Assembly (NCBI RefSeq): GCF_902497555.1
Contig: NZ_CABVGP010000001.1
Coordinates: forward strand, 1,592,501 to 1,656,500
DNA length: 64,000 bases
Direction: 5' to 3'
Source: Amycolatopsis camponoti
GTDB taxonomy: Bacteria > Actinomycetota > Actinomycetes > Mycobacteriales > Pseudonocardiaceae
Every line of letters starts with the position of its first letter. The first letter of the stretch is position 1. Below the pieces are notes generated by a model. The model worked only from the letters and a program-made list of their open reading frames with translations, did no database searches and was not told where the DNA came from. Below, piece by piece: positions 39,508-49,253 of the stretch. The position numbers and the translations under genes are program-made.

Positions 39508-40470
39508 GTGAAAGGGCGAGGCGCAGTGGGACAACCCAAGCGCACCCTGGGGAAGCGGACCGTGCGCGTAGCCGCGCTGGCCGTGCTGGTCGCGCTGACC
39601 GCGACGGGCTGCTCCGGCGACGAGATCCTGCGGTTCGGCTGGCCGGTGGGCGTCACGCGCCAGGCCGACGAGATGCGCACGCTGTGGACCTGGACCGTGG
39701 TGGCCGCGCTGGTCGTCGGCGCCATCGTGTGGGCCCTGATCTTCTGGACCGCGACGTTCCACCGCAAGAAGAAGACGGTCGACGGCGAGCCGGAGGAGCT
39801 GCCCCGGCAGTTCCAGTACAACATCCCGCTCGAGCTGTTCACGGTCGTCGTCCCGACGATCATGGTCTGCGTCCTGTTCTTCTTCACCGCGACGACGGAG
39901 TCGAAGGTCCTGGACAAGATCCCGAACCCGGACGTCAAGGTCCAGGTCGTGGCCTTCCAGTGGAACTGGGAGTTCAAGTACGAGGACGCCAACGCGGCGA
40001 AGCCCGACGGCAGCGGCCAGGTCAGCACGGTCGGCTCGTCCGGTGAGATCCCGCTGCTGGTGCTCCCGGTCGGCAAGGTCATCCAGTACGACCTGCTCTC
40101 CACCGACGTCATCCACTCCTTCTGGGTGCCCGAGTTCCACTTCAAGCGGGACGTCTTCCCGAACCCGGACAAGAACAACCAGGACAGCTCCTTCCAGAAC
40201 ACGATCGACCGCGAAGGCTCCTTCGTCGGCCGGTGCGCGGAGCTGTGCGGCACGTACCACTCGGTGATGAACTTCGAGGTCCGCGCGCTGTCGCCGGACA
40301 AGTACGACGCGTACATCGCGCTGCGCAAGCAGGTGAACCCGGCCACCGGCCAGACCTTCACCGCGTCCGAAGCCCTCAAGAAGATGAACTGCGGCGAGCT
40401 GTGCACCCCGCACGCGGTCACCACCCAGCCGTTCAACACCGACCGCACGGCGCGGACCGCGTCCAACTGA
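39508..40470 (+). CDS. ctaC: Cytochrome c oxidase subunit II
   Basis: A 320-aa subunit of the aa3 oxidase that accepts electrons at the binuclear CuA centre. It starts with a lipoprotein signal (lipobox TATGC), has two transmembrane hairpin helices (WTVVAALVVGAIVWALIFW and ELFTVVVPTIMVCVLFFF), and ends in a cupredoxin domain. The CuA ligands are in VIHSFWVPEF (His) and GRCAELCGTYHSVM (Cys, Cys, His, Met). An extra C-terminal tail with two Cys (NCGELCTPH) is notable. GTAGGAGG stands 8 bp before the GTG start. It is followed by ctaF after 20 bp. Confidence 0.95.
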   Translation: MKGRGAVGQPKRTLGKRTVRVAALAVLVALTATGCSGDEILRFGWPVGVTRQADEMRTLWTWTVVAALVVGAIVWALIFWTATFHRKKKTVDGEPEELPRQFQYNIPLELFTVVVPTIMVCVLFFFTATTESKVLDKIPNPDVKVQVVAFQWNWEFKYEDANAAKPDGSGQVSTVGSSGEIPLLVLPVGKVIQYDLLSTDVIHSFWVPEFHFKRDVFPNPDKNNQDSSFQNTIDREGSFVGRCAELCGTYHSVMNFEVRALSPDKYDAYIALRKQVNPATGQTFTASEALKKMNCGELCTPHAVTTQPFNTDRTARTASN

Positions 40471-40490
40471 GCCAGGAGTAGGAAAGACCC

Positions 40491-40916
40491 ATGAAGGTCG
40501 AAGCGCGCATCTTCTTCATCGTGGCAGTCTTCGCCGTGATCATGGCCGGTGTGTACTGGACGTGGGCCGTGCTGGACCCCCGCTTCGGAGGCAAGCCCGA
40601 GCCGGTGGGCATCGTCTCGCTGATCCTGACCGGTGGGCTCGCGTTCCTCGCGGGCAGCTACATGCAGTTCGTCTCCCGGCGCATCGAGCCGCGGCCGGAA
40701 GACCGCGAGGACGCCGAGATCAGCGACGGCGCCGGCGAGCTGGGCTTCTTCAGCCCGGGCAGCTACTGGCCGGTCTCCATGGCGGCCACCGCGGCGCTCG
40801 CCGCGCTGGCGCTGGCGTTCTTCCACATCTGGCTGCTCGTGATCGCGCTCGTCGCGCTGCTCATCACGATCGGCGGGCTGGTGTTCGAGTACCACACGGG
40901 TCCGTCGCACGACTGA
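40491..40916 (+). CDS. ctaF: Cytochrome c oxidase subunit IV, actinobacterial type
   Basis: A 141-aa membrane subunit with four helices (IFFIVAVFAVIMAGVYWTW first), matching the small CtaF subunit of the actinobacterial bcc-aa3 supercomplex (M. tuberculosis Rv2199c). Conserved features are the short loop FGGKPEPVG and the motif LGFFSPGSYWPV before helix three. It has no known cofactor and is structural. CAGGAG precedes the ATG. The last 53 bp overlap the convergent EamA gene. Confidence 0.93.
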   Translation: MKVEARIFFIVAVFAVIMAGVYWTWAVLDPRFGGKPEPVGIVSLILTGGLAFLAGSYMQFVSRRIEPRPEDREDAEISDGAGELGFFSPGSYWPVSMAATAALAALALAFFHIWLLVIALVALLITIGGLVFEYHTGPSHD

Positions 40917-41796
40917 CCTGAGCGTTCTTCGCCGACTGGCCGCCCCGCTGAGGACTCAGCGCGGCGGCCAGTACTGCGAGCATGCCCAGTGCCTCCGGCC
41001 AGGTCGGGCGGTGGCCGTAGAAGGCGACGTCCACCAGCACCGCGACCACCGGGTACAGGTAGGACAGCAGTGCCACCGTCGTGGTCGGCAGCTTGCCGAT
41101 GCTCGCGTACATCAGCACGTACATCAGCGCGGTGTGGACGGTGCCCAGCAACACCAGCCAGAGCAGCTCACGCGGCGCCGTCGGCAACGGCGTGACCAGC
41201 AGGACGGGTGCCAGCAGGACCGCGCCGACCGTCGTCTGCACGGCCGCGAGCAGGTGCGGGCGGATGTGCTTCAGCTGCTTCGCGACGAAGGACGCACCGG
41301 CGTAGAGCACGGCTGCGCCGAGCGCCAGCCCGATCCCGGCGAGCTGGACGGGCTTGCCGTCCTCGCCGTGCGCGGACAGTGAGATGAGCGTCACGCCGCC
41401 GAACGCGATCGCGGCTCGGACCAGGTGGCTCTTGGCGACCTTTTCGCCGAGGAACGCCGCCGCCAGGCCGACCAGGATGAGCGGCTGGGTGTGGTAGACG
41501 ACCGTGCTGACCGAGATCGACGACAGCGCGTAGGACGCGAACAGCAGCACCCAGTTGCCGACCAGGAACAGCCCGCCGAGGACGGCCAGCCCGAGGTCGC
41601 GCTTCGAGGGCCGCCAGGCGGGCAGCCAGCCGCGGGCGAGGCACCAGAGCACCAGCAGCGTCCCGCCGACGAAGCAGCGGGCGAAGGCCACGGCCGGGGC
41701 GGCCGCGCCGCTCTCGAGGACGACGGCGCCGATCGTGCCGGACATCGCCATCGCCGCGGACCACTGGAGCAGCGGGCGGGTTTCGGAGTTCGTCAT
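40864..41796 (-). CDS. EamA/DMT family transporter
   Basis: A 310-aa ten-helix membrane protein of the drug/metabolite transporter superfamily, consisting of two EamA repeats of five helices (repeat one about 10-135, repeat two about 145-275). The FLGEKVAKSHLVRAAIAFGG segment ending repeat one is typical. Exporters of this type release amino acids or small metabolites. It has a basic C-terminal tail of 30 residues that runs antisense into ctaF by 53 bp. It is divergent from the GlxA-type regulator 71 bp away, its likely controller. The pair is inserted in the respiratory cluster. Confidence 0.9.
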   Translation of the reverse strand: MTNSETRPLLQWSAAMAMSGTIGAVVLESGAAAPAVAFARCFVGGTLLVLWCLARGWLPAWRPSKRDLGLAVLGGLFLVGNWVLLFASYALSSISVSTVVYHTQPLILVGLAAAFLGEKVAKSHLVRAAIAFGGVTLISLSAHGEDGKPVQLAGIGLALGAAVLYAGASFVAKQLKHIRPHLLAAVQTTVGAVLLAPVLLVTPLPTAPRELLWLVLLGTVHTALMYVLMYASIGKLPTTTVALLSYLYPVVAVLVDVAFYGHRPTWPEALGMLAVLAAALSPQRGGQSAKNAQVSRATDPCGTRTPARRS

Positions 41797-41867
41797 GGCG
41801 TTCAGGTTCGTCCGCTTGCTCGGGCGCGACCAGTGTCAGAGATGACAACGGCCGCAAAACTTGTGAC

Positions 41868-42833
41868 ATGCTGGCCGGCATGGACGTCAACCGGGTCGCG
41901 GTGGTGCTCGCGGACCACGTTTCGCCGTTCGAGCTGGGTGTCGCGTGCGAGGTCTTCGGCACCGACCGCAGCGCCGACGGCATCGAAGGCTGGGACTTCG
42001 GGGTCTGCTCGCCCGCGGGCGAGCCGGTGGCCAGCTGGTCGGGCTTCGGGCTGACCGGGCTGCACGACCTGGACTTCGCGGCGTCGGCGGACCTGCTGAT
42101 CGTGCCGACGTGCGCACCCCGGACGGCGCCACCGCCGTCGCCGGTGCTGGACGTCCTGCGCGACGCGGCGGCGCGGGGCGCGTGGGTGGCGGGGTTCTGC
42201 GCGGGCGTGTTCACGCTGGGCTACGCGGGCCTGCTCGACGGACGGCGCTGCACGGTCCACTGGGTGTACGAGGCGGAGTTCCGCGCCCGGTTCCCGGCGG
42301 CGTCCGTGGACACGCAGGCGCTGTACGCGGACGACGGCGGGGTGTTGACGAGCGCGGGCACGGTGGCGGCGGTGGACCTGTGCCTGCACCTGGTCCGGCG
42401 GCTGCGCGGCGTGACGGCGGCGACGACGCTGGCCCGCCGGATGGTGGCGGCGCCGTTCCGGGCCGGCGGGCAGGCCCAGTTCGTCCAGGCGCCGGTGCCG
42501 TCCGCCCCGGACGACTCGGTGGTGGCGGAGGCACTGGAGTGGGTCGAGCGGCGGCTGGACCAGCCGTTCACGGTGGCCGAGCTGGCCCGGCGGAGCGGGC
42601 TGGGGGAGCGGACGTTCCTGCGCCGGTTCTCGGCCGCCACGGGGACGACACCGCACCGGTGGCTGACCGAGCGGCGGCTGGACCGGGCCCAGGCGTTGCT
42701 GGAGGAGGGCCGCCTGTCGGTGGAGGACATCGCGACGGCGTGCGGGTACGCCTCGGCGGCGGCGCTCCGGCACCAGTTCAGCCGGCTGCGGGGGACGAGC
42801 CCGACGTCGTACCGCACGGCCTTCCGCGGCTGA
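41868..42833 (+). CDS. GlxA family AraC-type transcriptional regulator
   Basis: A 321-aa regulator with an N-terminal DJ-1/PfpI-like domain (about 1-185; nucleophile-elbow-like GFCAGVFTLG with Cys) and a C-terminal AraC HTH pair (FTVAELARRSGLGERTFLRR and the second helix set IATACGYASAAALRHQFSR). Such proteins sense small metabolites and control nearby transporter or degradation genes. The ATG at 41868 lacks a clear ribosome site; an ATG at 41880 would start MDVNRVAVV and is equally plausible. It is divergent from the EamA exporter and convergent with trpD (6 bp apart). Confidence 0.9.
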   Translation: MLAGMDVNRVAVVLADHVSPFELGVACEVFGTDRSADGIEGWDFGVCSPAGEPVASWSGFGLTGLHDLDFAASADLLIVPTCAPRTAPPPSPVLDVLRDAAARGAWVAGFCAGVFTLGYAGLLDGRRCTVHWVYEAEFRARFPAASVDTQALYADDGGVLTSAGTVAAVDLCLHLVRRLRGVTAATTLARRMVAAPFRAGGQAQFVQAPVPSAPDDSVVAEALEWVERRLDQPFTVAELARRSGLGERTFLRRFSAATGTTPHRWLTERRLDRAQALLEEGRLSVEDIATACGYASAAALRHQFSRLRGTSPTSYRTAFRG

Positions 42834-42839
42834 CGAGCC

Positions 42840-43874
42840 TCAGCCGAAGGCGATCCAGCGGTCCAAGAGCGCGGCCGCGGCCCCGGAATCGATGGCCTCG
42901 GCCGCCTTCGCCAGCCCGGCACGCAGATCGTCCTCGAGGGATTCCGAGAACCCGGTGAACACCGCCAGAGCCGCGGCCGCGTTGATCAGGACCGCGTCCC
43001 GCACCGGCCCGGGCTTGCCGCCCACCAGCTCGCGGACCACCTGGGCGTTCGACGCCGCGTCGCCACCGCGCAGATCCTCCGCCGTGGCGCGCGGGACACC
43101 CAGCTCCGCCGGGTCCAGCGAGCGCGAAGTCACCGTGCCGTCCGACACCACCCACACCGACGAGGTCGTCGTCGTGGTGATCTCGTCCAGGCCGTCGTCG
43201 CCGCGGACGATCAGGGCACGGGTTCCCCGGCGGGCGAACACCTCCGCCAGCACGTGCGTCTTGTCCTCGTACGCGCAGCCGATCAGCGCGCTGCCCGGCT
43301 GGGCCGGGTTGGTCAGCGGCCCCAGCAGGTTGAACGTCGTCGGGATGCCGAGCTCGCCGCGGACCGGGCCCGCGTGCCGCAGGGCGGGGTGGAACGCCGA
43401 CGCCAGGAAGAACCCCACGCCGACCTCGGTGAGGCTCCGCTGGACGTCCTCCGGGGGCAGCGAAATCGTGACGCCGAGCGCCTCCAGCACGTCCGCCGCA
43501 CCGGACTTCGACGACGCGCTGCGGTTGCCGTGCTTGGCCACCGGGGCGCCGGCCGCCGCCGTGACGATCGTCGCCATCGTCGAGATGTTCACCGAGTTCG
43601 AGCCGTCGCCACCGGTGCCGACGATGTCGACCGCCGGGCGGTCCAGCTCGACCCGCCGGGCGTGCGCCAGCATCGTCGCCGCCATGCCCGCGATCTCCGA
43701 CGGCGTCTCGCCCTTCGCGCGCAGCGCCACCGCGAACCCGGCGATCCGGGCCGGGCTCGCCGCGCCGCTCATGATCTGGTCCATCGCCCACGCCGTGTCC
43801 TCCTCGGACAGGTCGACGCGTGCGACGAGCTGCTTGAGCAGCGGCGGCCAGGTGCGGGGGACCGGGGTGGTCAC
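42840..43874 (-). CDS. trpD: Anthranilate phosphoribosyltransferase
   Basis: A 344-aa enzyme that joins anthranilate with PRPP in tryptophan synthesis. Signatures are the PRPP-binding VDIVGTGGDGSNSVNIST, AKHGNRSASSKSGAADVLEAL, and FHPALRHAGPVRGELG. It ends ALLDRWIAFG. Length fits the family. The GTG start at 43874 lies 5 bp after the stop of the response-regulator-like gene, so the two are co-transcribed. In actinobacteria trpD is usually here, beside ctaE and qcr genes, and separate from other trp genes. Confidence 0.95.
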   Translation of the reverse strand: MTTPVPRTWPPLLKQLVARVDLSEEDTAWAMDQIMSGAASPARIAGFAVALRAKGETPSEIAGMAATMLAHARRVELDRPAVDIVGTGGDGSNSVNISTMATIVTAAAGAPVAKHGNRSASSKSGAADVLEALGVTISLPPEDVQRSLTEVGVGFFLASAFHPALRHAGPVRGELGIPTTFNLLGPLTNPAQPGSALIGCAYEDKTHVLAEVFARRGTRALIVRGDDGLDEITTTTTSSVWVVSDGTVTSRSLDPAELGVPRATAEDLRGGDAASNAQVVRELVGGKPGPVRDAVLINAAAALAVFTGFSESLEDDLRAGLAKAAEAIDSGAAAALLDRWIAFG

Positions 43875-43879
43875 CGGGC

Positions 43880-44287
43880 TCAGCCGTTCACGACGGGGAC
43901 CCGTCGCGCGCGCAGCACGTCGGCGACGGTCTCCGCGGCGGTCAGCGGGTCCAGCGGGTGCACCAGCACGGCGTCCGCCTGCGACCACGTCGCCAGCCAC
44001 CGGTCGTCCCGGCGCCGCACCGCGACCACGATCGGGGGACAGTCGGCGATCTCGCTCTTGAGCTGCCGGCACAGGCCGATGCCGCCGGTCGGCTGCGCCT
44101 CACCGTCGAGGATCGCCAGGTCGACGTTCCCCGCGTCCACCTCGGACAGCACGTCCGCGATCCCGGCGGCCTCGATGTAGTCCACGCGCGCCAGGTCCGC
44201 CGCCGGACGGCGCCCGACCGCGTTCACGATCGCTTCGCGCACCTCCGCCTTGTGGCTGAACACCAGGACCCGCATCGACTCGCCCAT
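43880..44287 (-). CDS. Response-regulator receiver-like protein
   Basis: A 135-aa single-domain protein resembling CheY-type receivers: MRVLVFSHKAEVREAIVNA at the start and a possible phosphoacceptor Asp in DLAILDGEAQPTGGIGLCRQ. However, the acidic pair usual after strand one is replaced (FSHKAE), and the Lys after strand five is not evident (VHPLDPLTA). It may thus be a pseudo-receiver. No output domain or kinase gene is near. The ATG at 44287 (GGAGG upstream) is preferred over ATG 44275. It lies 5 bp before trpD, an odd linkage for a signalling protein. Confidence 0.75.
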   Translation of the reverse strand: MGESMRVLVFSHKAEVREAIVNAVGRRPAADLARVDYIEAAGIADVLSEVDAGNVDLAILDGEAQPTGGIGLCRQLKSEIADCPPIVVAVRRRDDRWLATWSQADAVLVHPLDPLTAAETVADVLRARRVPVVNG

Positions 44288-44348
44288 CAGGCACGCCTCC
44301 GTCTCGCTAACCACACGTCCGCCACGATCGTATCGGCCGAGACCGACA

Positions 44349-44762
44349 TCACGCGGGCGCCTCCGGCTGTTGCGCGTCCCAGCCCAGGGCGTCGCCGCCC
44401 AGCCGCTGGGCCAGACCCGCCATCCGGGACCGTTCCTGGGCGCAGTGCAGCGCGTCGAGCACCTGGACGCGGACCGCGAGCACCCGCGTCAGCTCCCCCG
44501 AAGGTGACTCTTCTCGCAGGTCATAGCCGTCCTGCGCGAGGATCGACGCCGCTTCGGCGACCCGGTCCGGCGGCAGGAGCAGGTGGTGCCGCAGAACGGC
44601 CGGTGCCGTGCTGACCCAGGCGGGTGAACCGGCGAGCACGGCGGAGTCCGCGACCGCCGGGTCGAAGGCCTCGGCGACGATCTCCAGACCGGGCGCATCA
44701 GGCGTCAGACCGGGGGTTTCGCGCTTCTTGACCAGGTTGAGCAGGCGGTTCACCAAACCCAT
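44349..44762 (-). CDS. Conserved hypothetical protein
   Basis: A 137-aa soluble protein that starts with a short basic amphipathic helix (MGLVNRLLNLVKKRE). The body has AWVSTAPAVLRHHLLLPPDR and ILAQDGYDLREESPSGELTR, suggesting an alpha/beta sensor-like fold similar to ACT or ribonuclease-inhibitor-like small domains; I do not recognise the family. It is 61 bp upstream of the receiver-like gene on the same strand and divergent from ctaE. Third-position GC is high, so the gene is real. Confidence 0.7.
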   Translation of the reverse strand: MGLVNRLLNLVKKRETPGLTPDAPGLEIVAEAFDPAVADSAVLAGSPAWVSTAPAVLRHHLLLPPDRVAEAASILAQDGYDLREESPSGELTRVLAVRVQVLDALHCAQERSRMAGLAQRLGGDALGWDAQQPEAPA

Positions 44763-44857
44763 GAGTAGCTCTCACCTTCCCGGGCGTTCACTGTGATCGG
44801 TTACGCAGGCGGCTCGCCGTGGACCCACCCGGCGGAGCGGTGGTGCGAGAGGACATA

Positions 44858-45481
44858 ATGCGACGCGTGACAACGGCAGCTCCCACCATCAGTCAGCGGG
44901 TCCACTCGCTGAACCGGCCGAACATGGTCAGTGTCGGCACCATCGTGTGGCTGTCCAGCGAGCTGATGTTCTTCGCCGGACTGTTCGCGATGTTCTTCAC
45001 CGTCAAGGCGCAGAACTCTTCCGGCCAGTGGCCGCCGCCGTTGCACGGCGAGGAGTTCCACCTCAACGTGGCGTACGCGATCCCGTTCACGGTGATCCTC
45101 GTGCTGTCCTCGCTGACCTGCCAGTTCGGCGTGTTCGCCGCCGAGCGCGGTGACGTCTACGGCCTGCGCCGCTGGTACATCATCACGTTGATCATGGGCG
45201 CGATCTTCGTCGGCGGCCAGGCCAACGAGTACCACAACCTGGTCGAAGAGGGGATGACGATCCCGTCCGGCCCGTTCGGCACGGTCTTCTACCTCGCGAC
45301 CGGGTTCCACGGCCTGCACGTCATCGGCGGGCTCATCGCCTTCGTGTACCTGCTCATCCGCACGAAACTGAGCAAGTTCACGCCCGCCCAGGCCACGTCG
45401 GCGATCGTCGTGTCCTACTACTGGCACTTCGTCGACATCGTGTGGGTCGGCCTCTTCGGTGTGATCTACCTCCTTCCGTAG
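44858..45481 (+). CDS. ctaE: Cytochrome c oxidase subunit III
   Basis: A 207-aa subunit of the aa3-type oxidase with five transmembrane helices. Family features are [18 protein letters not shown] in the first helix, [30 protein letters not shown], and [14 protein letters not shown] at the end. GAGGACATA stands before the ATG at 44858; an in-frame GTG at 44867 is an alternative. It is followed after 62 bp by qcrC, so the bcc complex and part of the oxidase are transcribed together. The catalytic subunit I (ctaD) is elsewhere. Confidence 0.96.
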   Translation: MRRVTTAAPTISQRVHSLNRPNMVSVGTIVWLSSELMFFAGLFAMFFTVKAQNSSGQWPPPLHGEEFHLNVAYAIPFTVILVLSSLTCQFGVFAAERGDVYGLRRWYIITLIMGAIFVGGQANEYHNLVEEGMTIPSGPFGTVFYLATGFHGLHVIGGLIAFVYLLIRTKLSKFTPAQATSAIVVSYYWHFVDIVWVGLFGVIYLLP

Positions 45482-45543
45482 ATCCGCCTCAGCCGCCACC
45501 ACCTTCACCATCGGCCTGAACTGACAGCAAGGGTTGCCGCAAG

Positions 45544-46362
45544 ATGACCACCAGCACGAAAACGTCGGAGCGCCGCTACCGCGCGCGGTCGAAGCTGCGG
45601 AGGCGGTTCGCCGGCCTGCTCGCGCTCGGTATCGCGCTGGTGGGCGCCGGCGCCCTGTACGCCGTGTTCGCCCCGGAGCCGCAGACCGCGCAGGCCCAGG
45701 GCACGCCGGCGCAGCTGCGCCTCGGCGAGCAGGTCTACAACAACACCTGCATCGCGTGCCACGGCGCGAACCTCGAGGGCGTGCAGGACCGCGGGCCGAG
45801 CCTGATCGGCATCGGCGACGCCGCGGTGTACTTCCAGACTTCTTCCGGCCGCATGCCCGCCGCGCGCCAGGAGGCGCAGATCGAGCGGAAGCCGCCGAAG
45901 CTGACCGAGGCCGAGATCGACGCGGTCGGCGCTTACATCCAGGCGCACGGCGGCGGCGCCCAGCGCCCGGCGGAGAAGGGCGAGGCGCTGCGCGGCTCCG
46001 ACCCGGCCCGCGGTGGCGAGCTGTTCCGCCTCAACTGCGCGTCGTGCCACAACTTCACCGGCCGCGGCGGCGCGCTGTCCGCCGGCAAGTACGCGCCGAA
46101 CCTGGACCCGGCCAGCGAAGAGCAGATCTACACGGCCATGCTCACCGGGCCGCAGAACATGCCGAAGTTCTCCGACCGGCAGCTGTCGCCGGAGGAGAAG
46201 AAGGACATCGTCGCCTACGTGAAGTCGGTGTCCGACGGCAACAACAACCCGGGTGGTAACGGCCTCGGCGGGGTCGGCCCCGCTTCCGAGGGCGTGATCG
46301 CCTTCATCGTCGGGATCGCCGCGCTGATCGGCGCGACGTTGTGGATTGGATCGAAGGCATGA
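45544..46362 (+). CDS. qcrC: Diheme cytochrome c subunit of the bcc complex
   Basis: A 272-aa membrane-anchored dihaem cytochrome c that carries electrons from the Rieske centre directly to the oxidase CuA site, replacing soluble cytochrome c. The two haem-attachment motifs are CIACH and CASCH, each in its own cytochrome c domain, with later Met ligands such as SSGRMPAAR and QNMPKFSD. An N-terminal anchor helix ([18 protein letters not shown]) and a C-terminal helix ([18 protein letters not shown]) place both domains outside. Its stop codon overlaps qcrA (ATGA). Confidence 0.96.
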   Translation: MTTSTKTSERRYRARSKLRRRFAGLLALGIALVGAGALYAVFAPEPQTAQAQGTPAQLRLGEQVYNNTCIACHGANLEGVQDRGPSLIGIGDAAVYFQTSSGRMPAARQEAQIERKPPKLTEAEIDAVGAYIQAHGGGAQRPAEKGEALRGSDPARGGELFRLNCASCHNFTGRGGALSAGKYAPNLDPASEEQIYTAMLTGPQNMPKFSDRQLSPEEKKDIVAYVKSVSDGNNNPGGNGLGGVGPASEGVIAFIVGIAALIGATLWIGSKA

Positions 46363-47525
46363 GTGCCGAGGGGCCTAAGCCGCCGACGGAGGCGGAGCTG
46401 GCGGAGATGGACCGCGACCAGCTGGTCAAGCTGGGCGGCGCGCTCGACGGGGTCGAGATCGTCGAGTACCCGACCCCGTGGCCCGTGGAGGGCACCCGCG
46501 CGGAGAAGCGGGCCGAGCGCCTGGTGGCGTTCTGGTTCGCCCTGTCCGCGCTGGCCGGGATCGCGTTCGTCGTCTCGCTCATCTGGTGGCCGTGGCAGTA
46601 CGAGGCGCCGGACAACGAGAGCGCCCACTTCTGGTACAGCCTGTACACCCCGATGCTCGGTCTCACGCTCGGCCTGGCCATCCTCGGTCTCGGCATCGGC
46701 GTGATCCTGTACACGAAGAAGTTCGTGCCCGCCGAGGTCGCGGTGCAGGAGCGCCACGACGGCGACGGAAAGGGGTCGGCCGAGGTCGACCGCGCCACGA
46801 TCATCGCCCACCTGGCCGACGCCGGGAGCCGCAGCACCATCGCGCGCCGGTCGCTGGTCAAGCGCACGGCGATCGCCGGGGCCGGCGCACTGGGCCTCGC
46901 GGCCGCGGCGCTGCCGCTCGCGTCCTTCATCAAGGACCCGTGGAAGGACACCGACAACCGGGCGTCGCTCTGGCACACCGGCTGGCTGCCGAACTACCCC
47001 GGCGAGAAGGTCTACCTGCGCCGCGACACCGGCAAGCCCATCGAGGTCGAGCACGGCAAGGAGACCGAGGTCCCCCTGCTCAAGGCCGAGGACCTCGACG
47101 CCGGCGCGATGGAGACCGTGTTCCCGTTCCGCGAGTCCGAGCGGAACGACGCCGAGGCACTGGCGGCCGCGCTGACCCGGATCGACAACCCGGTCATGCT
47201 GATCCGCCTGCGCCCGACCGACGCCGCCAAGGTGGTCAAGCGGGCCGGCCAGGAGGACTTCAACTTCGGCGACCTCTACGCGTACACGAAGATCTGCAGC
47301 CACGTCGGCTGCCCGACCTCCCTGTACGAGCAGCGGACCAACCGGATCCTGTGCCCGTGCCACCAGTCGCAGTTCGACGCCCTCCACTACGCGAAGCCGA
47401 TTTTCGGCCCGGCGACCCGTCCGCTGGCCCAGCTACCGATCACGGTGGACGAAGAGGGATACTTGATCGCGCGAGGCGACTTCATCGAGGCCATCGGTCC
47501 GGCCTTTTGGGAGCGTAAGTCATGA
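46359..47525 (+). CDS. qcrA: Rieske iron-sulfur subunit of the bcc complex
   Basis: A 388-aa subunit with three N-terminal transmembrane helices, the actinobacterial type, and a C-terminal Rieske [2Fe-2S] domain. The cluster ligands lie in [12 protein letters not shown] and CPCHQSQFD (two Cys, two His). A twin-arginine-like segment ([20 protein letters not shown]) comes before the third helix, consistent with Tat-assisted insertion as known for this family. The ATG at 46359 overlaps the qcrC stop, and its own stop overlaps qcrB. Confidence 0.96.
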   Translation: MSAEGPKPPTEAELAEMDRDQLVKLGGALDGVEIVEYPTPWPVEGTRAEKRAERLVAFWFALSALAGIAFVVSLIWWPWQYEAPDNESAHFWYSLYTPMLGLTLGLAILGLGIGVILYTKKFVPAEVAVQERHDGDGKGSAEVDRATIIAHLADAGSRSTIARRSLVKRTAIAGAGALGLAAAALPLASFIKDPWKDTDNRASLWHTGWLPNYPGEKVYLRRDTGKPIEVEHGKETEVPLLKAEDLDAGAMETVFPFRESERNDAEALAAALTRIDNPVMLIRLRPTDAAKVVKRAGQEDFNFGDLYAYTKICSHVGCPTSLYEQRTNRILCPCHQSQFDALHYAKPIFGPATRPLAQLPITVDEEGYLIARGDFIEAIGPAFWERKS

Positions 47526-49201
47526 GTTCACTCACCACGCCGACCAAGGGGTCGAGCCCGGTCGAAAAGGCACTGGCCGACGCCGCGGACAACGCCGACC
47601 AGCGGTACCACGCGGCCAAGGGCCTGCGGCACCAGCTGAACAAGGTGTTCCCGACCCACTGGTCGTTCCTGCTGGGCGAGATCGCGCTCTACAGCTTCAT
47701 CATCCTGTTGCTGACCGGGGTGTACCTGACGCTGTTCTTCGACCCCTCGATGCAGGAGGTCGTCTACCACGGCAGCTTCAAGAACATGCAGGGCCTGGAG
47801 ATGTCGCAGGCCTTCCGCACCACCCTGGACCTCTCGTTCGACGTTCGCGGTGGGTTGTTCATGCGGCAGCTGCACCACTGGGCGGCGCTGATCTTCGTGG
47901 CGTCGATGGCCGTGCACATGCTGCGGATCTTCTTCACCGGCGCGTTCCGGCGCCCGCGTGAGGCCAACTGGGTGATCGGCGGGCTGCTGCTGATCCTCGG
48001 GTGTTTCGAGGGTTTCTTCGGGTATTCGCTGCCGGACGACCTGCTCTCGGGTACCGGTATCCGGGCGACGTTGTCGGGGATCGTGTTGTCGGTGCCGGTG
48101 ATCGGTACCTGGATCCACTGGGCGCTCTTCGGTGGGGAGTTCCCGGGCGATCAGATCATCCCGCGGTTGTACACGCTGCACATCCTGCTGCTGCCGGGCA
48201 TCATGCTCGCCCTGGTCGGGGCGCACCTGGCGCTGGTGTGGTATCAGAAGCACACCCAGTTCCCGGGGGTGCGGCGCAAGGAGACCAACGTCGTCGGTGT
48301 GCGGATCATGCCGTACTTCGCGTTGAAGGGCGGGGCGTTCTTCACCCTGGTCGTCGGGGTGCTGGCGTTGATGTCGGGGTTGTTCCAGATCAACCCGGTG
48401 TGGAACTTCGGCCCGTACAACCCGGCGCAGGTGTCGGCGGGCTCGCAGCCGGACTGGTACATGGCCTGGGCCGACGGCATGCTCCGGATCTGGCCGGCGT
48501 GGGAGGTCTACCTCGGGAACTACACGATCCCGGCGGTGTTCTTCCCCGGCGCGATCGGCATGCCGGTCCTGATCGGCCTGCTGCTGGCCTACCCGTTCCT
48601 CGAGCGCAAGCTGTCCAAGGACACCGCGCACCACAACCTGCTCCAGCGGCCCCGGGACGCCCCGGTCCGCACGGCGCTGGGCGCGATGGCGCTGGGCTTC
48701 TTCCTGGTCATCGAGCTGTCGGGCTTCAACGACATCATCGCCGACAGCTTCGACATCTCGCTGAACGCGACGACGTGGGCGGGCCGCATCGGCGTGCTCA
48801 TCGTGCCGCCGATCGCCTACTACCTGACCTACCGGCTCTGCCTGGGTCTGCAGCGGGCCGACCGCGAGGTGCTGGAGCACGGCGTCGAGACGGGCATCAT
48901 CAAGCGGCTGCCGCACGGTGAGTTCATCGAAATCCACCAGCCGCTCGCCGGCGTCGACAGCCACGGCCACGCGGTCCCGCTCGAGTACCAGGGCGCGTCG
49001 GTGCCGAAGAAGATGAACAAGCTGGGCTCGGCCGGTCAGGCCGTGCCGGGCACGTTCTGGTCGCCGGACCCGGCCGAGGAGACCGTCGCGCTGCAGCGGG
49101 CCCACGGTCACGGGAACGGGCACGGCAACGGCCACTCGATCACCCAGGGCGAGCCGGGCGAGATCGAGACGGCCGAGGCCGCCAAGGGCTCGGACCACTA
49201 G
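47522..49201 (+). CDS. qcrB: Cytochrome b subunit of the bcc complex
   Basis: A 559-aa quinol-oxidising membrane subunit with two b haems. The haem His pairs are in helices two and four ([20 protein letters not shown] and [20 protein letters not shown]). The quinol-site motif is PDWY ([12 protein letters not shown]), the bacterial form of PEWY. A C-terminal His/Gly-rich tail ([12 protein letters not shown]) follows a long cytoplasmic extension. This is the target of the drug telacebec in mycobacteria. ATG overlaps the qcrA stop codon. A very strong terminator closes the ctaE-qcrCAB operon. Confidence 0.97.
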   Translation: MSSLTTPTKGSSPVEKALADAADNADQRYHAAKGLRHQLNKVFPTHWSFLLGEIALYSFIILLLTGVYLTLFFDPSMQEVVYHGSFKNMQGLEMSQAFRTTLDLSFDVRGGLFMRQLHHWAALIFVASMAVHMLRIFFTGAFRRPREANWVIGGLLLILGCFEGFFGYSLPDDLLSGTGIRATLSGIVLSVPVIGTWIHWALFGGEFPGDQIIPRLYTLHILLLPGIMLALVGAHLALVWYQKHTQFPGVRRKETNVVGVRIMPYFALKGGAFFTLVVGVLALMSGLFQINPVWNFGPYNPAQVSAGSQPDWYMAWADGMLRIWPAWEVYLGNYTIPAVFFPGAIGMPVLIGLLLAYPFLERKLSKDTAHHNLLQRPRDAPVRTALGAMALGFFLVIELSGFNDIIADSFDISLNATTWAGRIGVLIVPPIAYYLTYRLCLGLQRADREVLEHGVETGIIKRLPHGEFIEIHQPLAGVDSHGHAVPLEYQGASVPKKMNKLGSAGQAVPGTFWSPDPAEETVALQRAHGHGNGHGNGHSITQGEPGEIETAEAAKGSDH

Positions 49202-49213
49202 CTCCCCAGCACG

Positions 49214-49253
49214 ACGAAGGCCACCTCCCGCGGGAGGTGGCCTTCGTTCGTTT
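49214..49253 (+). terminator. Terminator of the ctaE-qcrCAB operon
   Basis: A perfect 16-bp inverted repeat, ACGAAGGCCACCTCCC (49214-49229) with GGGAGGTGGCCTTCGT (49232-49247), followed by TCGTTTC. It lies 12 bp after the qcrB stop codon and also ends just before the convergent small gene at 49253. Confidence 0.93.

Noticed and set aside
43880..44287. Full two-component response regulator
   Set aside because: There is no output domain, no histidine kinase nearby, and the acidic pocket and conserved Lys are not convincing; reported only as receiver-like.
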